This document shows positions 16,317-26,145 of a DNA stretch of 64,000 bases, piece by piece. Every line of letters starts with the position of its first letter. Position 1 is the stretch's first letter. Source of the DNA: Coprococcus eutactus (GTDB lineage: Bacteria > Bacillota > Clostridia > Lachnospirales > Lachnospiraceae); the NCBI RefSeq assembly GCF_025149915.1, contig NZ_CP102278.1, forward strand, positions 62,001 through 126,000, read 5' to 3'. The notes under the pieces are model-generated. The model was not told the origin of the DNA. It did not search any database and worked only from the letters and a program-made list of their open reading frames with translations. Position numbers and translations under genes: made by a program.

Positions 16317-16532
16317 TTAAGCTACAACTGTTACGTTTGTTGCTCTCTCCTTAGAAGCATCCTTTGGATCTGCCTCTACATCAAAAGAAACCTTCTGTCC
16401 CTCGTTAAGAGTCTTATATCCATCAGCGTTGATAGCTGAAAAATGAACAAATACGTCCTTTCCTGTTTCATCGTCTGAGATGAATCCATAACCCTTTTCT
16501 CCGTTGAACCACTTAACTGTACCGTTCTTCAT
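16317..16532 (-). CDS. csp: Cold-shock domain protein (CspA family)
   Basis: 71 residues, a single cold-shock domain with both RNA-binding motifs ([12 protein letters not shown] and DVFVHFSAI) and VKWFNGEKG at the start. It binds single-stranded RNA/DNA and melts secondary structure at low temperature or in stationary phase. A GTG lies directly before ATG 16532. ATG is preferred because GGAGG is 8 nt upstream and the family begins M-K-x-G-T-V. The predicted transcription start leaves a leader of about 135 nt, typical of cold-shock mRNAs, whose leader often controls translation. Confidence 0.95.
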   Translation of the reverse strand: MKNGTVKWFNGEKGYGFISDDETGKDVFVHFSAINADGYKTLNEGQKVSFDVEADPKDASKERATNVTVVA

Positions 16533-16674
16533 CACGAGTACCTCCTAAAATGTTGAAATTTTGTACTCAATGAAAACACTACAATATACCCTATAGAGAA
16601 TATCTTACAGAGAATACTCCAAAGAAAAGTTTACCTTATATAGCAATCGAACCGTTAATCTTGAATACGCTACT

Positions 16675-16703
16675 ATCATATTATGTCATGTTCCATTTGT
16701 CAA
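16675..16703 (-). promoter_or_regulatory. Promoter of csp
   Basis: On the minus strand: TTGACA (16698-16703), 17-bp spacer, TATGAT (16675-16680). The -35 box overlaps one of two direct repeats CAATAAATTATCC (16701-16713 and 16726-16738, plus-strand sense). The rest of 16536-16895 shows no gene. Confidence 0.8.
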
Positions 16704-16895
16704 TAAATTATCCGTAGAGAGAGCACAATAAATTATCCACAAAGAGAGTTGTCGTTTTGAAGGTTAACACTGTTTGCAACTGTATTCATATAATCGAAAA
16801 CAAATGGATATACATAGTATCAGGAAGTGGTGGGTCCGTTATGGAGAGTGTGTGATTAATTTCCGGGAAGATATAGACATAACAGGGGGGAGAAT

Positions 16896-17843
16896 ATGCA
16901 GAAATTGAGAACTGTCATTATAGGTATTGCGGTGGCTGTGTTGTTGTCATATATAATTTCTTCTATCTATGCCAGATACAGATATCCGGTCAGTCTGTCG
17001 GAGGGACAACCCAGTGGAAAAAGCGTATGTGTATATGAAGATGGGCAGTATGATCTGATGGACGTGGAGGAGTATATAGAGTCGGTGCTCATGGGGATGA
17101 TGCAGGACGACTGGAATGAAGAAATGCTCAAGGCGATGGCTGTAGTCCTGCGCACGGGAGTGTATTACCAGATGGAAAATCAGGATACGTCTCAGACTGG
17201 GAAAAATGACCTTATAAATGAATCGGAGCTGCGAGAGATCAGATATACATATGCGGAGCTGAAGGAAAAATGGGGGGACGAGTACAGAAACGTGGCAAGA
17301 CGTTCACATGCGGCAGTGTCAAACACAAGGGGCGTTGCCATCCGATATGATGGACAGGTCATACTGCCTGTGTATCACGTAGTCAGTGTTGGACATACTG
17401 TGAGTGCGGAAGAGTTATATGGATATGACATTCCGTATTTAAGACAGGTGGACAGCGGCGCTGACAGGATGGCGTCTGATTTTTCAACAACATTGATGTT
17501 CGGTGGGGATAGACTCAGAAAAACATTTGACAGATGGCTGTCACAGAGCCAGACGGAGAGTGGTGAAGATGTCAGGGTGTCGGACGCCACAGCATCAGGA
17601 TTTGCCAGAACTGTAAATGTATTTGGATGTGAGATAAATGCGGATGATTTCTGCAGACAGCTCGGCCTGCAGTCCACAAATGTACATATAGACAAGCCGG
17701 GAGAAGATTACAGGGTGATAACTGTAGGTGTGGGAAACTCCCTTGGAATGTCACTCTATGGCGCAGCATTGCTGGCGGCAAATGGTGAGAGTTATGATGA
17801 GATAATCCAATATTATTACACAGGGGTAACTGTATCAAAATAG
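16896..17843 (+). CDS. SpoIID-like protein lacking the catalytic Glu
   Basis: 315 residues with one N-terminal membrane anchor (about 5-25) and a SpoIID/LytB domain (VEEYIESVLMGMMQDDW, LKAMAVVLRTGVYY, NTRGVAIRYDG, LPVYHVVSVGHTVSAEELYG, VGVGNSLGMSLYGAALLAANG). SpoIID is a lytic transglycosylase needed for engulfment. Its catalytic Glu lies in an ASEMP motif, and the matching position here is Met68, so the enzyme is probably inactive or altered. ATG 16896 follows a GGGGGGAG Shine-Dalgarno sequence. It is followed 68 nt later by a LytM-domain gene, the same pairing as spoIID-spoIIQ in Clostridia. Confidence 0.82.
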   Translation: MQKLRTVIIGIAVAVLLSYIISSIYARYRYPVSLSEGQPSGKSVCVYEDGQYDLMDVEEYIESVLMGMMQDDWNEEMLKAMAVVLRTGVYYQMENQDTSQTGKNDLINESELREIRYTYAELKEKWGDEYRNVARRSHAAVSNTRGVAIRYDGQVILPVYHVVSVGHTVSAEELYGYDIPYLRQVDSGADRMASDFSTTLMFGGDRLRKTFDRWLSQSQTESGEDVRVSDATASGFARTVNVFGCEINADDFCRQLGLQSTNVHIDKPGEDYRVITVGVGNSLGMSLYGAALLAANGESYDEIIQYYYTGVTVSK

Positions 17844-17911
17844 AAAACAAAATTTCCAATAGTTGTATAATTTCCGGATCATCTGTGCATGCTACAAATG
17901 AGGTGATGAAT

Positions 17912-18748
17912 ATGAAGAAATTTTTAAGCGGAGTAAAGAAGAATATCTTCTATATCTCGCTCATCACAGGCATGGCTGTGCTTGTGACGGTGCTGGGACT
18001 TTATAACGCAAAGACAAATTCAAAGGAAAAAAATATTGTGATCGGACAGAATACACCGTATGGAGATACATCTGAGTCAGGCATGCAGACAAAAGAGACG
18101 TTAAGTGGCAAGGATAAAAATGCAGGCACAGAGGATGGTACACGCAATGATGTGGAGCGTGATGCGACTGCGGACAGCACATATGCAGAAGATTCAGCTG
18201 CAGATCTGGATGGCGGAGATACAGATGCTGAGATAACTAAAGATGATGCTGGGCAGAGTGATGTGGATTCTGAGAATACACAGGAAGACAGTGAGGCAGT
18301 GTCCGCCGCAACAGGTGGAGAGGAGACTCTCAGCTATGATCCAAAAGAGAGTATAAGCTGGCCTTTGACTGGAAATGTGATAATTCCGTACAGCATGGAT
18401 ACCACAGTGTACTTTGAGACATTAAAGGAGTACAAATGCAGCCCTGCCATGGTGATCGAGGCAAAGACCGGCGATGAGGTAAAGGCGGTATACAAGTGTA
18501 AGGTGGCTGAGGTGTCAAGCAATTCCGAACTGGGAAACTATGTAAAACTTGACCTGGGCAATGGCTATGTAGTTACACTTGGACAGTTTGAGGATATAAA
18601 GGTTGCCCTCGGAGAGTATCTGGAAGCTGGTGATGTCGTAGGAACTATTGGCGAGCCAAGCCGGTTCTACACCAAAGAGGGAACAAATCTCTACTTTGCA
18701 ATAGAAAAAGACGGGAATCCGGTAGATCCCATGTTGTTAATCCAGTAG
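17912..18748 (+). CDS. Degenerate M23 (LytM/SpoIIQ-like) membrane protein
   Basis: 278 residues: a membrane anchor (about 12-33), a long acidic, Asp/Glu/Thr-rich linker (about 40-145), and a C-terminal M23 fold (ISWPLTGNVIIPY, GDEVKAVYKCKVAEV, NYVKLDLGNGYVVTLGQF, AGDVVGTIGEPS, NLYFAIEKDGNPVDP). The zinc ligands are gone: HxxxD is absent and the usual HLHFE is NLYFA. SpoIIQ of Bacillus is also inactive and acts as a scaffold with SpoIIIAH, so a structural role is possible. ATG 17912 sits 6 nt after GAGGTG; an in-frame ATG at 17906 is too close. Probably co-transcribed with the SpoIID-like gene. Confidence 0.82.
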   Translation: MKKFLSGVKKNIFYISLITGMAVLVTVLGLYNAKTNSKEKNIVIGQNTPYGDTSESGMQTKETLSGKDKNAGTEDGTRNDVERDATADSTYAEDSAADLDGGDTDAEITKDDAGQSDVDSENTQEDSEAVSAATGGEETLSYDPKESISWPLTGNVIIPYSMDTTVYFETLKEYKCSPAMVIEAKTGDEVKAVYKCKVAEVSSNSELGNYVKLDLGNGYVVTLGQFEDIKVALGEYLEAGDVVGTIGEPSRFYTKEGTNLYFAIEKDGNPVDPMLLIQ

Positions 18749-18750
18749 CC

Positions 18751-18787
18751 ATGGGGTCAGGTACCTCCGTCCCCCAGGAGGGACGGG
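18751..18787. repeat. Dispersed GTCCC-rich palindromic element, copy 1
   Basis: Contains CAGGTACCTCCGTCCCCC followed by AGGAGGGACGGG. It resembles the element at 61136-61170 in the opposite orientation (shared core GGGGWCAGGYACCTCCGTCC). It is intergenic at a 3' end. Elements like this occur dispersed in many Firmicutes genomes. Confidence 0.6.
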
Positions 18788-18796
18788 CATAAAAAA

Positions 18797-18836
18797 ACAG
18801 CCATCTCTGTGGTTGAAACAGAGATGGCTGTCTTTT
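18797..18836. terminator. Terminator after the LytM-like gene
   Basis: Perfect 14-bp stem ACAGCCATCTCTGT (18797-18810) and its complement (18818-18831), preceded by seven A and followed by CTTTTTG. It can serve both convergent genes. Confidence 0.93.
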
Positions 18837-18884
18837 TGTATGTATATTATATCTGTATCACAGCAAGCTGTGATATGTAATGCA

Positions 18885-21368
18885 TTAACCCATTACAACC
18901 TCTACAGTGTGAGTCTTGCCGTCGCCAAATGCTGGAATAACATTGCCCTCGATAGCATTGCCATCAACTACAACGCTCTTAACGCCCTTGTTGATGTGAT
19001 CAGGGTTAGAAACCTTGATGTCGTATGTAGCACCACGGAACTGACGAGTAGCTGTCATTCCATCCCATGCAGCAGGTATAGATGGATCAATCTTCAGACC
19101 ATCGAAGTCTGCTGAGATACCAAGGATGTACTGTGATATAGCTACCATGTTCCAAGCAGCTGTACCTGTAAGCCATGAGTTCTTGCCCTGTCCGAAGTGG
19201 TTGCCTGGCTTGCCGATGTCTGATCCGGCATCCTTACCACCGATCATCTGGCCGTATACATATGGCTCAGTCTTGTGTATATCTGATGTCTCCTCAGTGA
19301 AAGCAGGAGCTATCTCTGAGTAGTACTTAAATGCCTGATCGCCAGCACCTGCGTAAGCAGCGGCACAGATGATCCATGCATTGTTATGTGTGAATATTCC
19401 GGCATTCTCCTTGTATCCGCCTGGGTATGTAGAAATCTCACCATACTGGATGTAATACTTTGTGAATGCTGGGTTGTTGAGTACAAGTCCGTGCTGTGTA
19501 TTGAGTCTCTCGTCGATCGCAGCAAGAGTCTTCTTGTCGCAGCCCTGATCCTTGCCGATGTCAGACATGATAGCAAATCCCTGTGGCTCGATGAAGATCT
19601 GGCCTTCCTCGCACTCCTTAGATCCCATCTTCTCACCATTTGCATCGTAAGCTCTGAGGAACCAGTCGCCGTCCCATGCTGACTCCATGATGTTGGCCTT
19701 CATCTTGTCGATCTCAGCCTGAGCAGCATCAGCCTCAGCGTCCATTCCAAGGTGCTTGAGAATAGCAACATAGTTAGGACCTGTATATGTGAAGAGTGTA
19801 GCAACCATAACTGACTCAGCAACCTTTGAGTATCCGCCTTCAGCAGCGAACTTAGGGTTGGTGTATGTCTGGAAGCTCTCACCTGGTGTGTCTGAGAAAC
19901 ATGAAAGGTTGATACAATCGTTCCAGTCAGCTCTCATTGCAAGTGGAAGTCCGTGTGGTCCAAGGTTGTTCACGATCTTGTAGAATGAAACCTTGAGGTG
20001 GTCAAGCATAGGCTTTGCAATTGACATATCGTTGTCATATGGAACCATCTCGTCAAGGATGCCCCAGTCGCCTGTCTCCTTGATGTAAGCTGATACAGAA
20101 AGGATCAGCCATAATGGATCGTCTGAGAAGTCTCCACCGATATCTGCGTTACCCTTCTTGGTAAGTGGCTGGTACTGATGGTAGCATCCACCGTCTGGGA
20201 ACTGTGTTGAAGCTATATCGATGATTCTCTCTCTTGCACGGTCAGGGATCTGATGAACAAATCCGAGTACATCCTGGTTGGAATCACGGAATCCCATACC
20301 ACGGCCGATACCTGACTCGAAGTATGAAGCTGAACGTGAAAGGTTAAATGTAACCATACACTGATACTGATTCCAGATATTTACCATACGGTTTACCTTG
20401 TCATCAGGAGTGTTAACGTTGAGGATGCCTAAGAGTCTGTTCCAGTGCTCCTTGAGTTCCTTAAGACCTGCAGCAACCTTCTCAGGTGTGTTGTACTTCT
20501 CGATCATCTCGAGAGCCTTTACCTTGTTGATAGTCTTGCCGTCAGCCTCGAACTTCTGGTCAACAGGCATCTCAACATATCCAAGTATAAATACAAGAGT
20601 CTTTGTCTCGCCTGGAGCAAGAGTGATCTTCTTGTAGTGTGAAGCGATAGGTGACCATCCATCAGCAAATGAATCATTTGCCTTGCCAGCCTCAACAGCC
20701 TGTGGGTTGTGGAAACCGTTGTAAAGTCCGATGAATGAATCTCTGTCTGTATCGTAGCCATCGATCTCGTCATTCACTGTGTAGAATGCGAAATGGTCAC
20801 GTCTGTCTCTGTATTCTGTCTTGTGGTAGATAGTTGAACCGACAACCTCCACACGGCCAGTACTGAAGTTTCTCTGGAAGTTGGTGCAGTCATCCTGTGC
20901 ATCCCAGAGACACCACTCCTCAAATGAGAAGAATGAGAATGTCTTCTCCTCTGAGCCTTCATTTGTAAGAACGACCTGCTGAACCTCTCCAGCGTAGTTC
21001 TGAGGAACAAAGAAAGTAACCTCAGCCTTAAGGTCATTCTTCTTACCTGTGATGATTGTATATCCCATACCATGACGGCACTGATACTCGTCAAGCTCTG
21101 TCTTTACCGGTGACCATCCCGGATTCCATATTGTACCATTGTCGTTGATATAGAAATAACGTCCGCCCATATCTATAGGCACGTTGTTATAACGATATCT
21201 TGTGATTCTACGAAGACGTGCATCCTTGTAGAAGCTGTAACCTCCTGCAGTGTTGGAGATCAGTGAAAAGAAATCCTGTGTTCCAAGGTAGTTGATCCAA
21301 GGATAAGGAGTTCTAGGAGATGTGATCACATACTCCTTGTTGGCATCATCAAAATAACCAAATTTCAT
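18885..21368 (-). CDS. Cellobiose phosphorylase (GH94)
   Basis: 827 residues, cytosolic (no signal peptide), the usual length. Splits cellobiose with phosphate into glucose 1-phosphate and glucose, saving ATP. Signatures: start [27 protein letters not shown], and the catalytic Asp484 in [12 protein letters not shown]; phosphate-site residues are expected near GHNNAWI/GTAAWN-like motifs ([22 protein letters not shown]). Cellobiose specificity, rather than longer cellodextrins, is favoured by the length and N-terminus but not proven. It is transcribed alone from a good promoter at 21.5 kb and fits the GH5 glucanase at 15 kb in a cellulose or beta-glucan pathway. Confidence 0.94.
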   Translation of the reverse strand: MKFGYFDDANKEYVITSPRTPYPWINYLGTQDFFSLISNTAGGYSFYKDARLRRITRYRYNNVPIDMGGRYFYINDNGTIWNPGWSPVKTELDEYQCRHGMGYTIITGKKNDLKAEVTFFVPQNYAGEVQQVVLTNEGSEEKTFSFFSFEEWCLWDAQDDCTNFQRNFSTGRVEVVGSTIYHKTEYRDRRDHFAFYTVNDEIDGYDTDRDSFIGLYNGFHNPQAVEAGKANDSFADGWSPIASHYKKITLAPGETKTLVFILGYVEMPVDQKFEADGKTINKVKALEMIEKYNTPEKVAAGLKELKEHWNRLLGILNVNTPDDKVNRMVNIWNQYQCMVTFNLSRSASYFESGIGRGMGFRDSNQDVLGFVHQIPDRARERIIDIASTQFPDGGCYHQYQPLTKKGNADIGGDFSDDPLWLILSVSAYIKETGDWGILDEMVPYDNDMSIAKPMLDHLKVSFYKIVNNLGPHGLPLAMRADWNDCINLSCFSDTPGESFQTYTNPKFAAEGGYSKVAESVMVATLFTYTGPNYVAILKHLGMDAEADAAQAEIDKMKANIMESAWDGDWFLRAYDANGEKMGSKECEEGQIFIEPQGFAIMSDIGKDQGCDKKTLAAIDERLNTQHGLVLNNPAFTKYYIQYGEISTYPGGYKENAGIFTHNNAWIICAAAYAGAGDQAFKYYSEIAPAFTEETSDIHKTEPYVYGQMIGGKDAGSDIGKPGNHFGQGKNSWLTGTAAWNMVAISQYILGISADFDGLKIDPSIPAAWDGMTATRQFRGATYDIKVSNPDHINKGVKSVVVDGNAIEGNVIPAFGDGKTHTVEVVMG

Positions 21369-21491
21369 GTAGCATATACCTTCCTTCCAATTGTATTATG
21401 TTCGCTTTCAGATAGCTCTCATAAGCCCCCTCTGAAGTCTTCTGTATCGTCTTTGTGCTATTTCTCCCTTAAAAGACAGCCATACAGTTTG

Positions 21492-21520
21492 ATTATATAA
21501 TAAATGACGTAAAAAGACAA
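21492..21520 (-). promoter_or_regulatory. Promoter of cellobiose phosphorylase
   Basis: On the minus strand: TTGTCT (21515-21520), 17-bp spacer, TATAAT (21492-21497). About 115 nt of leader precedes ATG 21368. The remaining intergenic sequence 21369-21703 holds no gene. Confidence 0.7.
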
Positions 21521-21607
21521 CAAAGTAATGGTTCTATTTGTACAAACTAGCCATGGGATGGCCGGTGGCATTTTGCATATCATATAATGAAACATGGTTT
21601 TGATGTG

Positions 21608-21635
21608 TTGAGAATATTGCCTGTTATGGTATACT
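21608..21635 (+). promoter_or_regulatory. Promoter of the 21.7-kb membrane protein gene
   Basis: TTGAGA (21608-21613), 16-bp spacer, TATACT (21630-21635). Confidence 0.55.
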
Positions 21636-21703
21636 GTAGAGGTGCTTGGTGGAAATAAGGCGGATCGTTCACCGGAAAATAGAAAGAACAGGAGTTTTGG
21701 CGT

Positions 21704-22372
21704 ATGAGAAATGCTAGTGATCAGAATAATATATCATATAAAAATGAAAGAAATAAGCAGGAACGTGTGTATGTTGGCGGCAGCGGCGCATCGGATATGG
21801 GATTTGATGACAGGGACGTCCAGGTAGCGGATGAGCTTGCGAAGGAGAAGAAAAAGAAAGTTGCGATAGCTCTGTCTGCGGTATTGCTGGCAGTTATAGT
21901 TGTGGTTGTGTATCTTGCAGTGACAAGACTTAGTACAGGAAAGTCAAAAAGCATAAAGCTGGTAGACACTTATATGTCGGGTCTTGAGAATACGGATGTC
22001 GATAAGGTGAAGAGTGTCATGGATCGGAAAGCTGTGGATGACGACTCTATAAATACGCTCGTCAAGATATTTGAGACGTACAATGAAAATGGGATACAGT
22101 ATACTCTTGAGTACACAACGGCTGAAGGCCGGGAGGCATCGCCGAAGGAGCTTGATGCTGTGAGTCAGGCATTATACAGTAAGACAGCTGATAAAGCGGG
22201 CGTGAAAAAGGGATATGTGGTTCCTGTTAGGGGAACAATCATGCTGACATATGACGGACAGACTTCTCCGTATGAGATGGATATGGACATTATATGTTAC
22301 GAGAAAGACGGTGAGTGGTATCTTGGCGGAACTGTGGATAATGGCACAGATACGACGGAGAGCGCAGAATAA
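21704..22372 (+). CDS. Membrane-anchored hypothetical protein
   Basis: 222 residues. A charged N-terminal cytoplasmic tail (1-50, with KEKKKK before the membrane) is followed by one membrane helix (about 53-73, ALSAVLLAVIVVVVYLAV) and an extracellular domain of about 140 residues (LVDTYMSGLENTDVDKVKSV to KDGEWYLGGTVD). The domain looks like the small NTF2/cystatin-like folds found in Clostridia lipoproteins (DUF4878/DUF5105 style), but I cannot name the family. It is alone in its transcript, between its own promoter and a terminator. Function unknown. Confidence 0.75.
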   Translation: MRNASDQNNISYKNERNKQERVYVGGSGASDMGFDDRDVQVADELAKEKKKKVAIALSAVLLAVIVVVVYLAVTRLSTGKSKSIKLVDTYMSGLENTDVDKVKSVMDRKAVDDDSINTLVKIFETYNENGIQYTLEYTTAEGREASPKELDAVSQALYSKTADKAGVKKGYVVPVRGTIMLTYDGQTSPYEMDMDIICYEKDGEWYLGGTVDNGTDTTESAE

Positions 22373-22398
22373 TAGGGAATCGACATAGATATAATAAT

Positions 22399-22468
22399 AA
22401 AAGCCACTGGTGAATGATGGGCCTGTCTGCGCGACAGGTGGATAAGTACCATTCTCCGGTGGCTTTTA
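22399..22468. terminator. Bidirectional terminator
   Basis: AAAGCCACTGGTGAATGATGG (22399-22420) pairs with CCATTCTCCGGTGGCTTTT (about 22449-22466), and an inner hairpin CCTGTC-GACAGG forms a branch. It lies between convergent genes. Confidence 0.8.
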
Positions 22469-22483
22469 TATTGCTCCGGCTGC

Positions 22484-24685
22484 CTATTTCTTTCTGCCGG
22501 AAATGAGTATGATAATGAACGATGCAAGAATAGTTGCAAGTACAGTTATTAATATGACAAGCTGAAGGTTGCGGACACGGCTTTTTCTCTTATCCACAGT
22601 GTCGCTTGACTTATAGTTGTTTATCTGTTTTGAACTGCGCTCCGTTGTCACTTCAGTTGTGGTCTCAGTGGTGCGCTTTGCCCTTGTAGTGTACTCGTGC
22701 ATTGTGTATTCGGTAGTTGTCCGCTCTGTTGTGTAAGGCATAAAATCGGTTGTTGCTTCCGTGGTTGCCTGCGTAGTCGCCTGGGTTGTGGCGGTTGTGG
22801 TTGTCTGCGTAGTCGCCTGAGTTGTTGTGGTCGGTTTCTCCTCTATAGAGAAAGTTGCGACCGCATCACCCGTGGTTGAACGTATTGTGAGCGTGTGCTT
22901 TCCGGCACTGAGCGTATCAAGATATGAGAATTTCAACTCGATTATAGTACTTCCTTCGCTCTTGGTGTAGTATGTCGGGGATATAACATTGTTGTCCACA
23001 AGTACGCATACAAAGTCGGCAATATCAGCATCTGAGCGGAACTTAAGCGTGTCGCTGCTGGATTTTTTCCATTTTACGTCATTGCCTCCTGTAATCTTAG
23101 GTGCCTGTTTGTTTATAACTGTGTCACCTTTGCTAATATTCTTAGTGCCCTTGCTGTCACTGAAATATTTGCCGCAGGCCGAGCAGTACCAGTATTCTAT
23201 ATTGCCGCTTTTTGAAGCAGTGGCTGCAACGGCGTCTACTTTTTTCAGGGCTGTGTGGTTTGTCTTGCTCTTGTGACCGTATTTGGCGCCACAGACGGCA
23301 CAGACAGCTTTTTCTGTACAGGTTGCTTTTCCCCCAGAACAGTCTTGGGTAACTCTGTAACCGCAGTCTTTGTTTTGACAGGTTGCTGAATGGGTTCCGT
23401 TGCCGTTGTTCTTCCATTTGCTGAGCTTGTGCTCAGAATGAGCCTTGGACAGCTCTTTTCCACAGTATTTGCAGACGATAGGAGTTGTGCAGTTGCTGTC
23501 GTCCGGGGCTGCAACGTGATCTTTGTTGACTGTCGCTGATATCTCCGTCTTGTTGCCGGCCTTATCCGTGGCTACCAATGACTGCACACCCTTTGCAGGT
23601 GAAAGCTTGAATGACATTGAATCATCCAAAGTAATTTCTTTGCCGTTGACTGTCAGTTTGTCCAGGTTATCCTCAATGAGTGTGACATCTACGGCTGAGC
23701 AGTAAACAGAGTCGTTGGTTATCCCATTGAATGCAGGAGCCTTTGTGTCCATGGTGAAGCCCTCTGATGATATGTATGATGTTTTATCGCCTGACTTTAT
23801 CTGTGCATATATCACATATGATCCGTCATCGCCTACGGTGAAAGCGCCACCGTATTCGGTAAATGAACCGTTTGCCAGAGCATCCTCGGAAAGCTGCTCC
23901 CCGCTTATGATGTAGCCGATCTTTGCATCTTTGTCTGCTGATATGGTTACCTTTACGGCTTTTTTGTAGTAAGTGTCAAATGAGATCTCATCCTGAAGGG
24001 AATCCCAGCTTTTCTTGCCAATGGTGATCTTGCCCTTTGAAGAATCGCTTTCCCACTGGGCATAGAAAGTCAGGTTTCTCTTGCTGGTATTGTCGTCAGG
24101 ATCAGTATAATTGTAGCCGTTATCGTCTGCCTTTTCAAAATCACTGTAGTATATCATACTTATATTTTTGCCAGAGCCATCAGCGTTTGTGTTCCAGCCA
24201 GTGAACTTGTATCCTTCCCTCTCGGGGGTGTAGTCTGCCAACGCGATGCCGTATGATTTGCCGACAACGTCAAAATCGTAGGTTCCGCTTTCTGCATCGC
24301 TGATGGTTCCTCCGTTTGCATCAAGGGTGAATGTAAGCCCTTCCCCGGAGTAGCTGTCCTTTGTGTACATGGCAGCGATGACAAGCCTGCTTGATTTGTC
24401 AGTGAAATATGAGCTCTTTATGCTGGTTACTTTTTTAGACTTGTTGTACCATCCTGTGAAAGTAAATCCATCACGTTCAGGGATGTATTCGGACAAGTCT
24501 ATGTCCTGAAAGTCTTCTTTAGCCTGAGAAAGCTCGATGCTTTCTTCCCCGGATATATTGCCGCCTGCGGCATCAAGCGTGACATAGTAAGTGTCGGGGT
24601 CATCCCCTTCATCCGCCATTGCGCATACCCCATTAAAGCAGAACAGAGAACAGAAGACGATAGATAAAAATAAAAATTTTTTCAT
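22484..24685 (-). CDS. Surface protein with InlB-type repeats, Cys motifs and a Thr-rich stalk
   Basis: 733 residues. Signal peptide (1-24). Two Listeria-Bacteroides (InlB B) repeats at about 30-110 and 120-215 (LDAAGGNISG, GFTFTGWYN; LDANGGTISD, GYKFTGWNT). Ig-like segment about 215-390. A Cys/His-rich region about 395-510 with paired CxxC motifs (CKYCGKEL, CAVCGAKYG, WYCSACGKYF), perhaps metal-binding. A Thr-rich low-complexity stalk about 615-690 (ATTQATTQATTEATT). A C-terminal membrane helix and basic tail (LVILITVLATILASFIIILISGRKK, given here in part) without LPxTG. Likely an adhesin or cell-surface stalk protein. Start ATG 24685 follows GAGGGAGGAATTTC. The 250-nt region upstream is AT-rich and gene-free. 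Confidence 0.82.
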   Translation of the reverse strand: MKKFLFLSIVFCSLFCFNGVCAMADEGDDPDTYYVTLDAAGGNISGEESIELSQAKEDFQDIDLSEYIPERDGFTFTGWYNKSKKVTSIKSSYFTDKSSRLVIAAMYTKDSYSGEGLTFTLDANGGTISDAESGTYDFDVVGKSYGIALADYTPEREGYKFTGWNTNADGSGKNISMIYYSDFEKADDNGYNYTDPDDNTSKRNLTFYAQWESDSSKGKITIGKKSWDSLQDEISFDTYYKKAVKVTISADKDAKIGYIISGEQLSEDALANGSFTEYGGAFTVGDDGSYVIYAQIKSGDKTSYISSEGFTMDTKAPAFNGITNDSVYCSAVDVTLIEDNLDKLTVNGKEITLDDSMSFKLSPAKGVQSLVATDKAGNKTEISATVNKDHVAAPDDSNCTTPIVCKYCGKELSKAHSEHKLSKWKNNGNGTHSATCQNKDCGYRVTQDCSGGKATCTEKAVCAVCGAKYGHKSKTNHTALKKVDAVAATASKSGNIEYWYCSACGKYFSDSKGTKNISKGDTVINKQAPKITGGNDVKWKKSSSDTLKFRSDADIADFVCVLVDNNVISPTYYTKSEGSTIIELKFSYLDTLSAGKHTLTIRSTTGDAVATFSIEEKPTTTTQATTQTTTTATTQATTQATTEATTDFMPYTTERTTTEYTMHEYTTRAKRTTETTTEVTTERSSKQINNYKSSDTVDKRKSRVRNLQLVILITVLATILASFIIILISGRKK

Positions 24686-24844
24686 GAAATTCCTCCCTCG
24701 AATGAGTTAGTGTACAGTCACAATAAACGTTGCAGCTGTACAAAATAAACCTATTAATATTAAATATACATATGGTTTTTATTAGTTTTATTTTATTATA
24801 AAAAAAGGTATAAGACAATGAAACGTAAATATAATTAATAAGAT

Positions 24845-24917
24845 GAAAGGAACGACCGTCCCTGGCATGGAGCTTGATATAAAACTCTGATCCTGGAATG
24901 ATCGTTCCTTTCCTTTG
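24845..24917. terminator. Terminator after the aldose epimerase-like gene
   Basis: GAAAGGAACGA (24845-24855) pairs with TCGTTCCTTTC (24902-24912) around a 46-nt loop. Read leftward it ends the gene at 24937. Confidence 0.65.
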
Positions 24918-24936
24918 GGTCTATATGCAGATCGTA

Positions 24937-25944
24937 TTACTGAACTGTTGTAAATATCCTTTCTCTGACTGTCTTGGACTCTCCTGGTGCAAGCTCTGTG
25001 TAGCCTGTAACAGAAGGATCACCTGAGAGATTAGGAGCATCAATGTTCCAGCTCATTGGCTCTGGGCAGAAGTAACCCTTGTCACCGTGGTCATTCCACA
25101 TGATCCAGAACTTCATGGTGTCATCGACTTCGTAGCAGATCCTTTTGCCTGTGGCAGTGTCTGTGATATATACTCCGTAGAATGGCTTGCCGTCGAGCTC
25201 GTTCATCTCAGCGGTGTAAAGGTCGTTATCTATGTCCTTGAGAACGGGAATCATGGTTCCGTTCTTGTACTGAAGATCATAGTCGGTGATAGGAAGATTT
25301 TTCTCTGTAGGAATTGCGTGCTCATCCAGTTCCCATTTGTCTCCTACAGGGACACAGAGACGCACATCCTCACCCTTGCCTGAGCTTGTAAATGGTCCCT
25401 TGAATGCTACGTGGTTACATACTCCGTAAGGCATCTGTCTGTCGGATAGATTGGTGAGGGTGAATTCGTAGTTGAGTCCCTCTGGTGTAAGTGTAAATGT
25501 AAAGTCTGCTCTGAAGCTTACAGGGTATGTGGAGAAGAATTCGTCGTTTTCATCATATGTATAAGATGTCTTTCCTATAGCGTTGTTGCCGTCTGCGGTT
25601 ACTTCTTTGACATCGTGGTTTCTCAGATGAAGGAAACCATGGAGATGGTTGCCAAGAGGATCGTTGCATGGGAAATGATACATTGCGTCTGATGTCTTGA
25701 GATTGCCGTGTGAAAGTCTGTTTGGAAGATACAGGGTAGGCATACCGTATATCTCGGCGGCAGCTTTGAGCTGTGCAGGTGTGAGTTCAGGATCGTTTCT
25801 GAAAACATCAATATCCAGAGCTGTGTTCTCGAGTTTCATCACATTACTTCCGTTGAATGGAGCGATGAGGGCACGATAGTCTCCGGATATAAGTTCAATA
25901 CAGGTTTCCCCTTTATAATCAATAGTACGTGCAATTGTGTTCAT
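24937..25944 (-). CDS. Aldose 1-epimerase-like protein
   Basis: 335 residues, cytosolic. The galactose-mutarotase-like fold is recognisable from RLSHGNLK, the His-containing NHLHGFLHLRNH segment, the second His in YGVCNHVAFKG, and FWIMWND followed by YFCPEPMSWN near the C-terminus. It would interconvert sugar anomers or bind a hexose phosphate. It resembles uncharacterised Clostridia paralogues more than classical GalM, so the substrate is open. It stands as a single gene between its own terminator and a 200-nt gene-free region that must hold its promoter. Confidence 0.82.
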   Translation of the reverse strand: MNTIARTIDYKGETCIELISGDYRALIAPFNGSNVMKLENTALDIDVFRNDPELTPAQLKAAAEIYGMPTLYLPNRLSHGNLKTSDAMYHFPCNDPLGNHLHGFLHLRNHDVKEVTADGNNAIGKTSYTYDENDEFFSTYPVSFRADFTFTLTPEGLNYEFTLTNLSDRQMPYGVCNHVAFKGPFTSSGKGEDVRLCVPVGDKWELDEHAIPTEKNLPITDYDLQYKNGTMIPVLKDIDNDLYTAEMNELDGKPFYGVYITDTATGKRICYEVDDTMKFWIMWNDHGDKGYFCPEPMSWNIDAPNLSGDPSVTGYTELAPGESKTVRERIFTTVQ

Positions 25945-26145
25945 AATATTCTCCTCTACATTATATATAATAACTATTTACAATACTACCACGTTGAAAA
26001 TAAAGTGTCTATCTTTTAATAGTGAAAAAGATATTGAAAATGCTCTCTCAAAAAGGTTTTCTTGATTATTTTATCATTAATTGATATACTATCCCCGGTA
26101 TATTTATTTTGTGTTGGAAATTGTGTATATTACTCGGAGGTCAAA

